From: Bacteroidota bacterium
GTDB taxonomy: Bacteria > Bacteroidota > Bacteroidia > Bacteroidales > FEN-979
Length of the DNA stretch: 64,000 bases
NCBI GenBank assembly: GCA_026391805.1
Contig: JAPLDJ010000024.1
Coordinates: 296,014-360,013 of the forward strand
Reading direction: 5' to 3'
A model generated the notes under the pieces. That model worked only from the letters and a program-made list of their open reading frames with translations. It searched no databases and was not told where the DNA came from. Below are positions 16,502 through 25,315 of the stretch, in pieces (within the stretch, counting starts at the first letter, position 1; each line of letters begins with the position of its first letter). Position numbers and translations under genes: made by a program.

Positions 16502-19123
16502 ATGAGACTAAAATTCCTGATCTTTCTTCTGATATTTTCACGGTTTCTGCCGACGGTGAATGCCCAGGAATCTACCGGCAATCCAATCACTATTGATTAT
16601 TCTTCCCCGAAGGAATACATCATTGCGGGGATCACTGTTACAGGGATAAAATACCTTGATAACAACGTCCTGATCATGCTTTCAGGATTATCGATCGGCG
16701 ACAAGGTGAAGGTGCCGGGGGACAAGATCTCACAGGCTGTCCGCAAGCTCTGGGAACAGGGGCTTTTTGAGGATGTGAAAATATCCATTGCGCAGATCGT
16801 CGGTGACCAGCTTTACCTGAACATTGCTTTGAAAGAACGGCCCCGGATGTCGAAGTTTTCCTTTGAAGGGATCAAGAAATCGGATGCGGACAACATCCGT
16901 GAAAAGATCCATCTTGTTAAGGGCGACTATGTGACCGACAACCTGATCATGCGCACCAGCAATATCATCCGGAAATATTATACGGACAAGGGTTACCTGA
17001 ATGCCGATGTAGACATCATTGCAAAAAAAGATTCAGGCGGATCAAATGAAGTTACCCTTAACATCAACATTCAGCGAAAGGGGAAGGTCAAGGTTTATAA
17101 CATAACCATACATGGCAATAAAAACCTGACCACCGAACAGATCAAGGGGGCGCTTAAGAAGACCAAGGAAAAGGGAATGTTCAACCCGATGAACGACATT
17201 GATAAGATGATCTGGCAGATCGCCAAAGCCATTATCCGGATCGATTTTAATGAGATTGCCAACATTGTTGAGATGCATGCATTCAACAACATCCGCATCC
17301 GCATCTTTAAATCCGCCAAGTTCATCAACGAAGATTATGAAGCGGACAAGATCGCGCTGATCACAAAGTACAATAATAGCGGGTTCAGGGATGCCCGCGT
17401 CATCCGTGATTCGATCTCCAAAAACCCGGATAACACCGTATCCATCGACATCTGGTTGGATGAAGGCCCCAAGTATCATTTCCGCAGCATAAGCTGGGTC
17501 GGAAATACAAAATACCCGGATGACATTCTGAACCGGATTCTGAGGATCAAAAAAGGGGATGTTTACGACCAGAGCGCTCTTGAATCGGCACTTACCTATA
17601 ATCCCAATGGTACCGATATCCGTTCCCTGTACATGGATGACGGTTATCTTTTCTTTGATGTTCTGCCGGTGGAGGTTAATGTTGAAAAGGACTCGATCGA
17701 CATCGAGATCCGCATGCGCGAAGGAAAACAGGCCGTGGTCAACAAAGTGACCGTAACCGGGAACACAAAGACCAATGATCATGTAGCTTTGCGGCAGGTC
17801 CAGACGCGTCCCGGCCAGATGTTCAGCCGCGACAAACTGATCCGCTCACAGCGTGAACTGATGCAGCTGAAGTATTTCAATGCTGAAAAACTTACACCCG
17901 ATGTCACTCCCAACCCGGACGACGGAACCGTGGATATCAACTACAATGTGGAAGAAACTTCTGCCGACCAGATCGAACTCTCAGGAGGATGGGGCTACGG
18001 AAGAATTGTGGGAACCCTGGGGTTATCCTTCAATAACTTTTCACTCCGGAACATATTGAAATTCAAGACATGGAAGCCAATCCCCTCCGGGGATGGTCAG
18101 AAACTGGGACTTCGTTTCCAGACATACGGCCAGGGATATTACAGTTACAGCGTCTCATTCACGGAACCCTGGGTGGGAGGAAGAAAACCCCTGGCCCTGA
18201 GCCTTTCCTATGTCCATTCAAAATATTCCAACGGGGTTGCGAAATCGGATACCAACTATGCCTATTTCAAGATCGACGGGTTTCAGATCGGACTGGGAAC
18301 TCAGCTCAAGTGGCCGGACGATTATTTTGGTCTTTACCAGGCCATCAATTTCAACCGGTACGAAACGCACAAATATACCCAGATCTTTTCCTTTGGCGGT
18401 GGCAACGGGTTGTACAATTCCATCAGTTACCTGATCAGCCTCACCCGCAGCTCCATCGACCAGGAGATCTATCCCAAAGTGGGATCGGTTATCACCGTCA
18501 GCTGTGAACTGACTCCACCCTACTCCTGGTTCCGCGGAGATGTGAATTATGATGCCATGCCTGCGAATGTCAAATACAGGACGGTAGAGTTTTACAAATG
18601 GAAGGTAAAGGGCGCCTGGTACCTCAACCTCATCGGCAAACTGGTATTGACAACGAGGGCTCAGTTTGGGGTCCTGGGTGCCTACAACAACGATATAGGT
18701 GTCACTCCTTTTAACCGGTTCTTCCTCGGCGGAGATGGTCTTACCGGCTATAACAACATGGACGGGCGCGAACTGATCGGATTCCGGGGTTACGTGAACA
18801 ACGGATTGACGCCGAATTACCCGAACATGGTCGGGGGTACCGTGTATGAAAAATTTACGTTCGAACTGCGTTACCCGATTTCACTGAATCCCAGTGCTAC
18901 GATCTATGGTCTGACATTTCTTGAGGCCGGGCATGACTGGCTTAAATGGAGGTATGTGAATCCGTTTGATGTTTACCGTTCAGCCGGGGTTGGCATCCGC
19001 GTCTTCCTGCCGATGTTCGGATTGCTTGGATTAGACTGGGGTTACGGAATTGACGAAGTCAGGGGAATCCCGGGGATCAATGGAAGCCAGTTCCATTTCT
19101 CGATCAATTCGTCTATCGATTAG
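16502..19123 (+). CDS. bamA: Outer membrane protein assembly factor BamA
   Basis: BamA folds and inserts barrels into the outer membrane. The 873-residue protein has a signal peptide (cut near VNA|QES), a string of POTRA domains over about 38-455 (for example YIIAGITVTGIKYLDNN, AVVNKVTVTGNTKTN) and a C-terminal barrel. IGFRGYVNNGL is the barrel loop equivalent to the (V/L)RG(F/Y) motif. Length and order match BamA and not TamA. It is followed by two Skp chaperone genes, its usual partners. The TAG stop (19121-19123) is immediately followed by a heptad repeat array. Confidence 0.96.
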   Translation: MRLKFLIFLLIFSRFLPTVNAQESTGNPITIDYSSPKEYIIAGITVTGIKYLDNNVLIMLSGLSIGDKVKVPGDKISQAVRKLWEQGLFEDVKISIAQIVGDQLYLNIALKERPRMSKFSFEGIKKSDADNIREKIHLVKGDYVTDNLIMRTSNIIRKYYTDKGYLNADVDIIAKKDSGGSNEVTLNINIQRKGKVKVYNITIHGNKNLTTEQIKGALKKTKEKGMFNPMNDIDKMIWQIAKAIIRIDFNEIANIVEMHAFNNIRIRIFKSAKFINEDYEADKIALITKYNNSGFRDARVIRDSISKNPDNTVSIDIWLDEGPKYHFRSISWVGNTKYPDDILNRILRIKKGDVYDQSALESALTYNPNGTDIRSLYMDDGYLFFDVLPVEVNVEKDSIDIEIRMREGKQAVVNKVTVTGNTKTNDHVALRQVQTRPGQMFSRDKLIRSQRELMQLKYFNAEKLTPDVTPNPDDGTVDINYNVEETSADQIELSGGWGYGRIVGTLGLSFNNFSLRNILKFKTWKPIPSGDGQKLGLRFQTYGQGYYSYSVSFTEPWVGGRKPLALSLSYVHSKYSNGVAKSDTNYAYFKIDGFQIGLGTQLKWPDDYFGLYQAINFNRYETHKYTQIFSFGGGNGLYNSISYLISLTRSSIDQEIYPKVGSVITVSCELTPPYSWFRGDVNYDAMPANVKYRTVEFYKWKVKGAWYLNLIGKLVLTTRAQFGVLGAYNNDIGVTPFNRFFLGGDGLTGYNNMDGRELIGFRGYVNNGLTPNYPNMVGGTVYEKFTFELRYPISLNPSATIYGLTFLEAGHDWLKWRYVNPFDVYRSAGVGIRVFLPMFGLLGLDWGYGIDEVRGIPGINGSQFHFSINSSID

Positions 19124-19158
19124 AGGTCGGAGGTCGGAAGTCCGAGATCGGAAGATGG
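19124..19158 (+). repeat. Heptad array abutting the bamA stop codon
   Basis: In-phase seven-base units AGGTCGG, AGGTCGG, AAGTCCG, AGATCGG and AAGATGG start at the base after the bamA stop. On the coding strand the units are purine-rich. The same family recurs next to four other stop codons. Confidence 0.85.
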
Positions 19159-19199
19159 AGGTTGCTTCGTCCCGATGAAATCGGGACTCGCAATGACAA
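19154..19199. repeat. 46-bp interspersed repeat, copy A
   Basis: The whole 46 bp (from GATGGAGG to AATGACAA) is found in exact inverted orientation at 25184-25229. A diverged copy starts at 34877. It contains the internal palindrome TCCCGAT/ATCGGGA. Similar sequence occurs as an interspersed repeat in many environmental bacterial genomes (from memory, not searched). Confidence 0.85.
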
Positions 19200-19213
19200 A
19201 GAAGATGGAAACT

Positions 19214-19264
19214 ATCTGTGTAATCCCTGCCTGCGGCAGGCAGGTGTGTAATCTGTGGTGAAAA
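19214..19264. repeat. 51-bp interspersed repeat, copy A
   Basis: All 51 bases are present as an exact reverse complement at 25072-25122. The centre is a palindrome, CCTGCCTGC/GCAGGCAGG, flanked by ATCTGTGTAAT-type sequence. A partial copy lies at 61403-61430. Confidence 0.88.
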
Positions 19265-19310
19265 ATAAATAGCGAAAAAAAACCGTAAACCGTAAATCAC
19301 AGACTCTTTG

Positions 19311-19318
19311 TAACTTTG
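19311..19318 (+). promoter_or_regulatory. TAACTTTG promoter box upstream of the first skp
   Basis: A match to the Bacteroidota -7 box lies 24 bases before the ATG at 19343, after the repeat block. It would allow skp to be transcribed apart from bamA. A clear -33 box is not seen. Confidence 0.4.
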
Positions 19319-19342
19319 TTGAAATAATAGGAGGGAAGTAAC

Positions 19343-20014
19343 ATGAAAAAATTAATCATTGCTTCGGCTGTTTTCTTTTTTGCTGCTGTAACGATGCAGG
19401 CACAGAAGTTTGCCTATGTCGACAGCCAGTATATCCTTGATAATCTCCCGGAATATACAGAAGCCCAGGCCCAGCTGGATGAAGCATCAGCCCAGTGGCA
19501 GAAGGAGATCGAGGCGAAATTTGCAGAGGTTGATAAGATGTACCAGGATTACCAGGCCCAGGCTGTCCTGCTTCCGGAAGACATGAAAAAGAAGAAGGAA
19601 CAGGAGATCGTCGACAAGGAAAAGGAAGCCAAAAACCTCCAGCGGACACGCTTCGGTCAGAATGGCGACCTGATGAAAAAGCGCCAGGAACTTGTAAAAC
19701 CAATCCAGGAAAAAGTTTACAATGCCATCCAGGATATTGCCACAAGCAACAATTATTCAGTTGTTTTCGACAAGGCCGGTGCCCTTACCATCCTCTTTGC
19801 CAACCCGAAATATGACATCAGCGACGAGGTGCTGGATAACCTTGGCGCTGCTGCTTCCGGAAGAAAAGGACGGTCCAAGACGACGGAGGGACAAAAAAGT
19901 AATGAGCCCGGTACCTCACAGAAAGGAAATCAGCCAACCGAACAACAGAAACAAGAGTCAAGACCTGACCAGCAACAACCCGGTAGCCCCGGAAGCCCTC
20001 CTAAACATAAATGA
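19343..20014 (+). CDS. OmpH/Skp-family periplasmic chaperone 1
   Basis: Skp proteins hold unfolded outer membrane proteins in the periplasm for BamA. This 223-residue protein has a signal peptide (cut near MQA|QKFAYVDS) and the family opening KFAYVDSQYILDNLPEY. A long charged coiled coil runs over about 45-125, followed by the core return segment ending SNNYSVVFDKAGALTILFA...YDISDEVL. Residues after about 175 are a low-complexity Gln/Pro/Ser/Gly/Lys tail that standard Skp proteins lack. An AAGGAG-like purine run (aggagggaag) lies 6-16 bases upstream of the start. It is one of two adjacent paralogues. Confidence 0.92.
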   Translation: MKKLIIASAVFFFAAVTMQAQKFAYVDSQYILDNLPEYTEAQAQLDEASAQWQKEIEAKFAEVDKMYQDYQAQAVLLPEDMKKKKEQEIVDKEKEAKNLQRTRFGQNGDLMKKRQELVKPIQEKVYNAIQDIATSNNYSVVFDKAGALTILFANPKYDISDEVLDNLGAAASGRKGRSKTTEGQKSNEPGTSQKGNQPTEQQKQESRPDQQQPGSPGSPPKHK

Positions 20015-20036
20015 AACGGTTTCGGTCACTGAATCC

Positions 20037-20066
20037 TTTTGATTTAACAAAAAATGCCTACTTTTG
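20037..20066 (+). promoter_or_regulatory. Bacteroidota-type promoter for the second skp
   Basis: TTTTG at 20037-20041 and TACTTTTG at 20059-20066 are separated by 17 bases. The start codon lies 38 bases downstream. Confidence 0.55.
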
Positions 20067-20103
20067 CAGTCTTAATTAATTTATTAACCTTTAACCAGTA
20101 ACG

Positions 20104-20622
20104 ATGAAAAACATAGTGAAAATTCTTGCCCTTTGTTCTTTGGCCATTCTGCTCACAACCGCTTCAAAGGCACAGGGTGTGCTGAAGATCGGATACATTG
20201 ATTTCAACACGTTGGTCGCTGCCATGCCGGGCGTTGATTCAGTGAAAACCAAATTGCAGAAATACCAGCAAACCCTCTCGGATCAGCTGGATGCAATGCG
20301 CGCTGAATTTGAAAACAAATACCTGGAATACCAACAGGGATCTTCAGGCATGTCGGACCTGATCAAACAAACCAAGGAAAAAGAGTTACAGGATCTCCAG
20401 GGCAGGATTGATGCATTTCAGCAGAAAGCCCAGTCGGATCTCCAGGCAAAACAGCAGGAACTGTTACAACCCATCGTTTTAAAAGCAAAGACTGCCATCA
20501 AAGAGGTGGCAAAGGAAAATAAATACACCTATATCCTCAATGCCATTGAAGATGTCGTGCTCTTTTCCGAGCCGGCAGATGACATCATGCCGCTGGTGAA
20601 AAAGAAACTGGAAATCCAGTAA
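20104..20622 (+). CDS. OmpH/Skp-family periplasmic chaperone 2
   Basis: This is a second Skp paralogue of 172 residues, close to the usual length. A signal peptide (cut near KAQ|GVLKIGY) is followed by LKIGYIDFNTLVAAMPGVD, a coiled-coil prong at about 45-120, and the return strands ending YTYILNAIEDVVLFSEPADDIMPLVKKKL. It differs from the first copy by having no low-complexity tail. It has its own promoter and is followed by a clear terminator, so it closes the bamA-skp cluster. Confidence 0.93.
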   Translation: MKNIVKILALCSLAILLTTASKAQGVLKIGYIDFNTLVAAMPGVDSVKTKLQKYQQTLSDQLDAMRAEFENKYLEYQQGSSGMSDLIKQTKEKELQDLQGRIDAFQQKAQSDLQAKQQELLQPIVLKAKTAIKEVAKENKYTYILNAIEDVVLFSEPADDIMPLVKKKLEIQ

Positions 20623-20644
20623 GAATTTACCTGTTTCATAATAG

Positions 20645-20675
20645 AAAAGCTGTGCGTTTGTACAGCTTTTTTTTT
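20645..20675 (+). terminator. Rho-independent terminator after skp2
   Basis: A stem AAAAGCTGT/ACAGCTTTT with an 8-base loop is followed by a run of T on the plus strand, 23 bases after the stop. Confidence 0.88.
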
Positions 20676-20708
20676 GCATTGACGGAAGGTTAATGCCGGA
20701 AAGAGTTC

Positions 20709-20740
20709 TTTTGGAAAAAGCTCGACAAACCTTATCTTTG
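20709..20740 (+). promoter_or_regulatory. Bacteroidota-type promoter for the esterase gene
   Basis: TTTTG at 20709-20713 and TATCTTTG at 20733-20740 are 19 bases apart, with the start codon 25 bases downstream. It is among the best promoter matches in the window. Confidence 0.65.
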
Positions 20741-20764
20741 GACTGAAGATAAAAAACCATATCA

Positions 20765-22924
20765 ATGAAAAAACAGCTCTGCGTTTTTCTTTTCCTGTTG
20801 TTTCTCCCCGTTCTTCTCCGGGCTACCATCACCTTACCTTCGATTCTTTCATCGAACATGGTGCTTCAGCAGAATTCGGAAGTCAGGATCTGGGGCTGGG
20901 CGACCCCGAATGAGATCGTCAGGGTGCGCTGCAGCTGGCTCAGTTATGTGGATGTGACCGAACCTGATGCCAGCGGCCGCTGGATGGTCAGTGTAGTTAC
21001 AAAGGCTGCCGGAGGACCTTATACGATAACCATATTCGGAGAAAACAAAATCATCCTCAGCAACATACTTTTCGGCGAGGTCTGGGTCTGCTCGGGTCAG
21101 TCGAACATGGAATACACCATCAATATGCTTGGTGGGTGGAAATACTTCAGCGAGATCCAGAAAGAGGTCGTAAAAACGGATTATTCGGAGATCCGGTTTT
21201 GCCAGGTCATGAAAGCCACGGCAGATAAGCCTTCCGATACCTGTACGGTGGCATGGGCCAGTGCGGATGTCAGGACCATTGAAGATTTCAGTGCCACGGC
21301 CTTTTTTTATGGCCGTGAACTTTACCGCAAACTCCATGTCCCGATCGGGCTCATCTCTGCCAACTGGGGCGGTACCCCTGCTGAAGCATGGACAGAGTTC
21401 GGATACCTTGAACAGGATCCTGAACTTTCCTACTTCCTGCAGGCTCCGAACGGAGAACACCGGGATCCGGGAAAGCCTTCAATGCTTTTTAATGCCATGA
21501 TCCATCCCATCCTTAATTTTGCCATCAAGGGGGTCATCTGGTACCAGGGCGAAGCTAATATTCACGAAGCAGACCTTTACAGGCGGTTATTTACAAACCT
21601 GATCCACAACTGGAGGGATGCCTGGGGACTGGGCGATTTTCCGTTCTATTATGTGCAGATCGCCCCGTATGATTACAGGGAACCATACAATGCTGCTGCT
21701 TTTTTACGAAATGCACAGCTCCAGTGCCTGGCGGAAAAAAATACAGGAATGGTCGTTACCGGTGATATCGGTTCCCTGAAGGATATCCATCCGAAAAATA
21801 AACAGGAGGTCGGCCGGCGGCTGGCTTTGTGGGCATTAGCCAAAACTTACAAAACGGAGAATGAGGAATGTTCAGGGCCATTGTATTCCGGAATAAAAAA
21901 AGAAGGGAAAACCCTGCGGATTTTCTTTTCCCATGCAGGAACAGGGTTGACTTATCATGGACCTAAGCTTACCGGCTTTTCGCTTTGCGGACCGGATAAC
22001 CAGTTTTATACTGCCGATGCTGTGATTGAGGACAGTACGGTGATTGTTTCGTCACAGCAGGTTGATCAGCCGAAGAATGTGCGGTACGCGTTTTCGGATA
22101 CAGATACAGCTGTCCTGTATAATAAAGCCGGGCTTCCTGCATCATCATTCAGGACCGACAGCCTTCCTTTTTTTATGCGGAAGGTCAGGATTAATATTAA
22201 TGCAGATACAATGCCCGGCAATGCTTTCGTATCAATGGAATGCGCGGATAACCGTACGGATGTGCATTATACCCTCGACGGTTCAGATCCTCTCTTTTCT
22301 TCTGCCCAGTTCCAGGGAAGCTTCAGGATCGATTCGTCCGTTGTGATCAAGGCAAGAGCGTTTAAGGGTCAGACGGCTTCACCGGTAATTGCACAGGTAC
22401 AATTTGTAAAACATAGTGGAGTGGGGAAGAAGCTCACATTTTTTCAGCCCTACTCTCCACACTATGCAGGCGGAAAAAATGTTCTGCTGGATGGAATCAG
22501 GGGAACTTCAGATTTCCGCGACAACCATTGGCAGGGCTTCCAGGGTGTGGACTTCGACGCGACGGTCGACCTGGGTGAGCACGCTGATGCAGGTTCAGTC
22601 TCCATTAACTTTCTCCAGGATCAGGGGTCATGGATTTTTCTGCCTGTGAAGGTTGAGTTCAGCGTATCATCCGACGGTATATATTTCCGGAAGATTAATT
22701 CACAGAATACTTCAGAGTCGCCAAAGACAGAAGGGGCGCTCATTAAAGAATACAGCTGCAGCCTCACTTCCTTTAAGTCCGTTAAGGGCGCTTCGGCCGC
22801 CAGCGAAACCGGACCGATCCGGTTTATCCGGATCAATGCTAAAAACATGGGAGTTTGTCCGAAATGGCATCCCGGGAAAGGGCAGCCGGCCTGGATCTTC
22901 GCGGATGAGATTGTGATCAGGTGA
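20765..22924 (+). CDS. Sialate O-acetylesterase-like SGNH hydrolase
   Basis: This 719-residue exported enzyme is predicted to remove acetyl esters from sialic acids or other sugars. After a signal peptide and an N-terminal beta domain comes VWVCSGQSNMEY, with GQSNM at 111-115 and nucleophile S113. WGGTPAEAW and VIWYQGEAN carry the oxyanion Gly and Asn of SGNH enzymes. DIHPKNK near 340 has the likely catalytic Asp-His. The last third holds a chitobiase-C-like module (VHYTLDGSDPLFSS) and a galactose-binding-like segment (YAGGKNVLLDGIRG). No other sialic acid genes are nearby, so plant or host acetylated glycans are also possible substrates. Confidence 0.88.
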   Translation: MKKQLCVFLFLLFLPVLLRATITLPSILSSNMVLQQNSEVRIWGWATPNEIVRVRCSWLSYVDVTEPDASGRWMVSVVTKAAGGPYTITIFGENKIILSNILFGEVWVCSGQSNMEYTINMLGGWKYFSEIQKEVVKTDYSEIRFCQVMKATADKPSDTCTVAWASADVRTIEDFSATAFFYGRELYRKLHVPIGLISANWGGTPAEAWTEFGYLEQDPELSYFLQAPNGEHRDPGKPSMLFNAMIHPILNFAIKGVIWYQGEANIHEADLYRRLFTNLIHNWRDAWGLGDFPFYYVQIAPYDYREPYNAAAFLRNAQLQCLAEKNTGMVVTGDIGSLKDIHPKNKQEVGRRLALWALAKTYKTENEECSGPLYSGIKKEGKTLRIFFSHAGTGLTYHGPKLTGFSLCGPDNQFYTADAVIEDSTVIVSSQQVDQPKNVRYAFSDTDTAVLYNKAGLPASSFRTDSLPFFMRKVRININADTMPGNAFVSMECADNRTDVHYTLDGSDPLFSSAQFQGSFRIDSSVVIKARAFKGQTASPVIAQVQFVKHSGVGKKLTFFQPYSPHYAGGKNVLLDGIRGTSDFRDNHWQGFQGVDFDATVDLGEHADAGSVSINFLQDQGSWIFLPVKVEFSVSSDGIYFRKINSQNTSESPKTEGALIKEYSCSLTSFKSVKGASAASETGPIRFIRINAKNMGVCPKWHPGKGQPAWIFADEIVIR

Positions 22925-22932
22925 TGACCCGG

Positions 22933-23448
22933 TCATTCATCATACCATCCAGCGTACATATTATAATTTCGTGAGATGCGGTTCACCTGGCCTTCGAGGA
23001 GGGCCTGGTCGATGTCCTTTATCTTAATTGCGGGCACACCTGCCCACACTGTTCCTGATTCCACTACAGTTCCTTCTGTGACAAGGGCTCCTGCCCCTAC
23101 GATGGAGTTGCTGTGGATAACGGCTCCGTCCATAATGATGGCGCCCATTCCGACCAGAACATTGTCATGGATCGTGCAGCCGTGAACGATCGCATTGTGT
23201 GCAATGGAAACATTGTTCCCGATGTTCACGGGTGCCTTCTGGTAGGTACAGTGAACGATGGCCCCGTCCTGGATATTTACATTGTTGCCGATCCGGATCG
23301 AATGAACATCTCCCCGCACTACAGCATTGAACCAGACACTGCAATCATCGCCCATCACCACGTCACCAGTGATGGTAGCATTGTCAGCCAAAAAACAATT
23401 CTTTCCGAATGCAGGTTTGACGCCTTTTACACTTTTAATCAGTGCCAT
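22933..23448 (-). CDS. Gamma-carbonic anhydrase-like hexapeptide protein
   Basis: The 171-residue product is a left-handed beta-helix made of hexapeptide repeats (for example NATITGDVVMGDDCSVWFNAVVRGD). It belongs to the YrdA/PaaY group of gamma-carbonic anhydrase-like proteins. H66, H84 and H89 match the three metal ligands, with the HxxxxH spacing of the family. The group includes active carbonic anhydrases and proteins of unknown activity, so function is not certain. It is 3 bases downstream of nadB on the same strand and probably co-transcribed with it. Confidence 0.9.
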   Translation of the reverse strand: MALIKSVKGVKPAFGKNCFLADNATITGDVVMGDDCSVWFNAVVRGDVHSIRIGNNVNIQDGAIVHCTYQKAPVNIGNNVSIAHNAIVHGCTIHDNVLVGMGAIIMDGAVIHSNSIVGAGALVTEGTVVESGTVWAGVPAIKIKDIDQALLEGQVNRISRNYNMYAGWYDE

Positions 23449-23451
23449 TTC

Positions 23452-25026
23452 TCATTTTGTTTCAATGATCCTGGGATAATCCAGCGAATAGTGCAGCCCC
23501 CTGCTTTCCTTGCGGTTCATGGCTGCTTTGATGATCAGGTAACCGACGTTGATCAGGTTCCGCAATTCACAGATCTTCTGGGTGAGGATGGATTTGTCGT
23601 ACAGGGCTTCCGTTTCCTGGTAGAGGATCTCGAGCCGGTCGAAGGCGCGCTTTAACCTGAGGTTTGAGCGAACGATCCCCACGTAGCTGGTCATGATGGC
23701 CTGCAGTTCCTTCAGGGACTGTGTGACCAGCACCATCTCCTCATTCAGCACCATGCCTTCTGCATTCCAGTCGGGTACCTGGTCGTTGAATTCAATGGAT
23801 TTTACTGTTTCGATTGAATCCTCGCTGGCCCTGTGGGAAAAAACAAGCGACTCCAGCAGTGAATTGGAGGCAAGCCGATTGGCGCCGTGTAGTCCGGTAC
23901 AGGAGCACTCTCCCGATGCATACAGGTGATGAATGGAACTGCGGCCAAACTCATCCACCTTGATGCCTCCGCAGGTATAGTGTGCGGTTGGTACAACAGG
24001 GATCATGTCGCGGGTGATGTCGATCCCGACGCTGAGGCATTTCGCATAGATGGTCGGGAAATGGCTGATCAGCTCGTTCTTCGGCAGGTGACGGCAATCG
24101 AGGTAAACGAAATCATCCCCGAGGACCTTCAGCTCATTGTCGATGGCCCGGGCGACGATGTCCCTCGGTGCAAGGGCAAGGCGGGAATCATATTTGTGCA
24201 TGAATTCCTTGCCTTCAGCATTCCGCAGCACCGCGCCAAATCCTCTTACCGCTTCAGAGATCAGGAACGAAGGCTTCTCCTGCAGGTTGTAGAGTGCCGT
24301 GGGATGGAACTGCATGAATTCCATGTTCTCGATCGTTCCCTTTGCACGGTAAACCATGGCAATCCCGTCGCCGGTGGAGATGGGCGGATTTGTCGTCGTG
24401 CTGTAGATTTGTCCTGCACCGCCGGTTGCAATCAGTGTTACCTTCGAAAGGATGGTATCGACCAGGTGGGTGCGCGGATTCAGAATATAGGCGCCGTAAC
24501 AGGTAATATCCTTTGTCCGGCGGTTCACTTCAAGCCCAAGATGGTGCTCGGTAATGATATCGATGGCGAAGGTATCCTCGATCACCTCGATCATCGGGTG
24601 TTTCTTTACCTGCTCCACGAGTGTATCTTCAATTTCCCGTCCGGTCCGGTCCTTGTGATGCAGCACACGGTACTCCGAATGACCACCTTCCTTGGCGAGG
24701 TCAAACCTGCCCGATTTGGTCTTGTCGAATTTGATGCCCCATCGGATGAGTTCCTTTATCCGGTTAGTCGATTCAGTGATCGTGATCCTTACAATGTTCT
24801 CATCGCACAGCCCGTCACCGGCGATCAGGGTATCTTTGATGTGTTTTTCATACGAATCGGGGGTATAGGTTACAGCCGCAATCCCGCCCTGGGCATAACT
24901 CGTGGCCGTATCATTCAGTTTTCCTTTCGTGACGATGCAGACCTTCCCGCGCTTGGCAACTTTCAGCGCATAGGTCAGCCCCGCTATCCCGGAACCGATC
25001 ACCAGAAAATCCACATGCTTTCTCAT
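23452..25026 (-). CDS. nadB: L-aspartate oxidase
   Basis: NadB oxidises L-aspartate to iminoaspartate, the first step of de novo NAD synthesis. In anaerobes fumarate can replace oxygen as acceptor. The 524-residue flavoprotein has the FAD fold GSGIAG at 11-16, SYAQGGIAAV at 43-52, the substrate region with HYTCGGIKVDEFGR and the second FAD motif YASGECSCTGLHGANRLASNSLLE. The C-terminal helical domain is complete. NadA and NadC are not in the window. The upstream side carries a dense repeat block (25072-25229). Confidence 0.95.
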   Translation of the reverse strand: MRKHVDFLVIGSGIAGLTYALKVAKRGKVCIVTKGKLNDTATSYAQGGIAAVTYTPDSYEKHIKDTLIAGDGLCDENIVRITITESTNRIKELIRWGIKFDKTKSGRFDLAKEGGHSEYRVLHHKDRTGREIEDTLVEQVKKHPMIEVIEDTFAIDIITEHHLGLEVNRRTKDITCYGAYILNPRTHLVDTILSKVTLIATGGAGQIYSTTTNPPISTGDGIAMVYRAKGTIENMEFMQFHPTALYNLQEKPSFLISEAVRGFGAVLRNAEGKEFMHKYDSRLALAPRDIVARAIDNELKVLGDDFVYLDCRHLPKNELISHFPTIYAKCLSVGIDITRDMIPVVPTAHYTCGGIKVDEFGRSSIHHLYASGECSCTGLHGANRLASNSLLESLVFSHRASEDSIETVKSIEFNDQVPDWNAEGMVLNEEMVLVTQSLKELQAIMTSYVGIVRSNLRLKRAFDRLEILYQETEALYDKSILTQKICELRNLINVGYLIIKAAMNRKESRGLHYSLDYPRIIETK

Positions 25027-25071
25027 CGTCTACAATATTTCCGTTTTCCGACTTCTATTCTCCATTCTCTA

Positions 25072-25122
25072 TTTTCACCACAGATTACACACCTGCCTGC
25101 CGCAGGCAGGGATTACACAGAT
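25072..25122. repeat. 51-bp interspersed repeat, copy B (inverted)
   Basis: This is the exact reverse complement of 19214-19264 over all 51 bases. It lies upstream of nadB, in the gap 25027-25307, which has no gene. Confidence 0.88.
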
Positions 25123-25183
25123 TTTTACAATCGTCTTTGTCATTGCGAGCGAAGCGAAGCAATCTCCTTTTATTAACCCAGCC

Positions 25184-25229
25184 TTGTCATTGCGAGTCCC
25201 GATTTCATCGGGACGAAGCAACCTCCATC
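25184..25229. repeat. 46-bp interspersed repeat, copy B (inverted)
   Basis: This is the exact reverse complement of 19154-19199. A related shorter unit (GTCATTGCGAGC-GAAGCGAAGCAATCTCC) is at 25137-25167. Confidence 0.87.
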
Positions 25230-25315
25230 CTCAGTCTGCAGTCTGCAGTCTGCAGTCCTCAGTCTTCATTCTTCCGACCTCCGACCTCCGACCTCCGACC
25301 TCCGACCTCAGATCT
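25225..25315 (-). repeat. Longest heptad array, across the sucB stop codon
   Basis: Thirteen seven-base units follow in strict phase on the plus strand: CCATCCT, CAGTCTG three times, CAGTCCT, CAGTCTT, CATTCTT, CCGACCT five times and CAGATCT. The sucB stop (25308-25310) falls at the last junction. Read on the sucB strand, the units become AGGTCGG-like. Confidence 0.92.

Noticed and set aside
23926-25176. Plus-strand ORF of 416 residues opposite nadB
   Set aside because: It has no recognisable domain, its composition is that of a mirrored coding strand, and its end runs into interspersed repeats.
25225-25315. Possible CRISPR array
   Set aside because: The units are seven bases long and contiguous with no spacers, so this is a simple tandem repeat.
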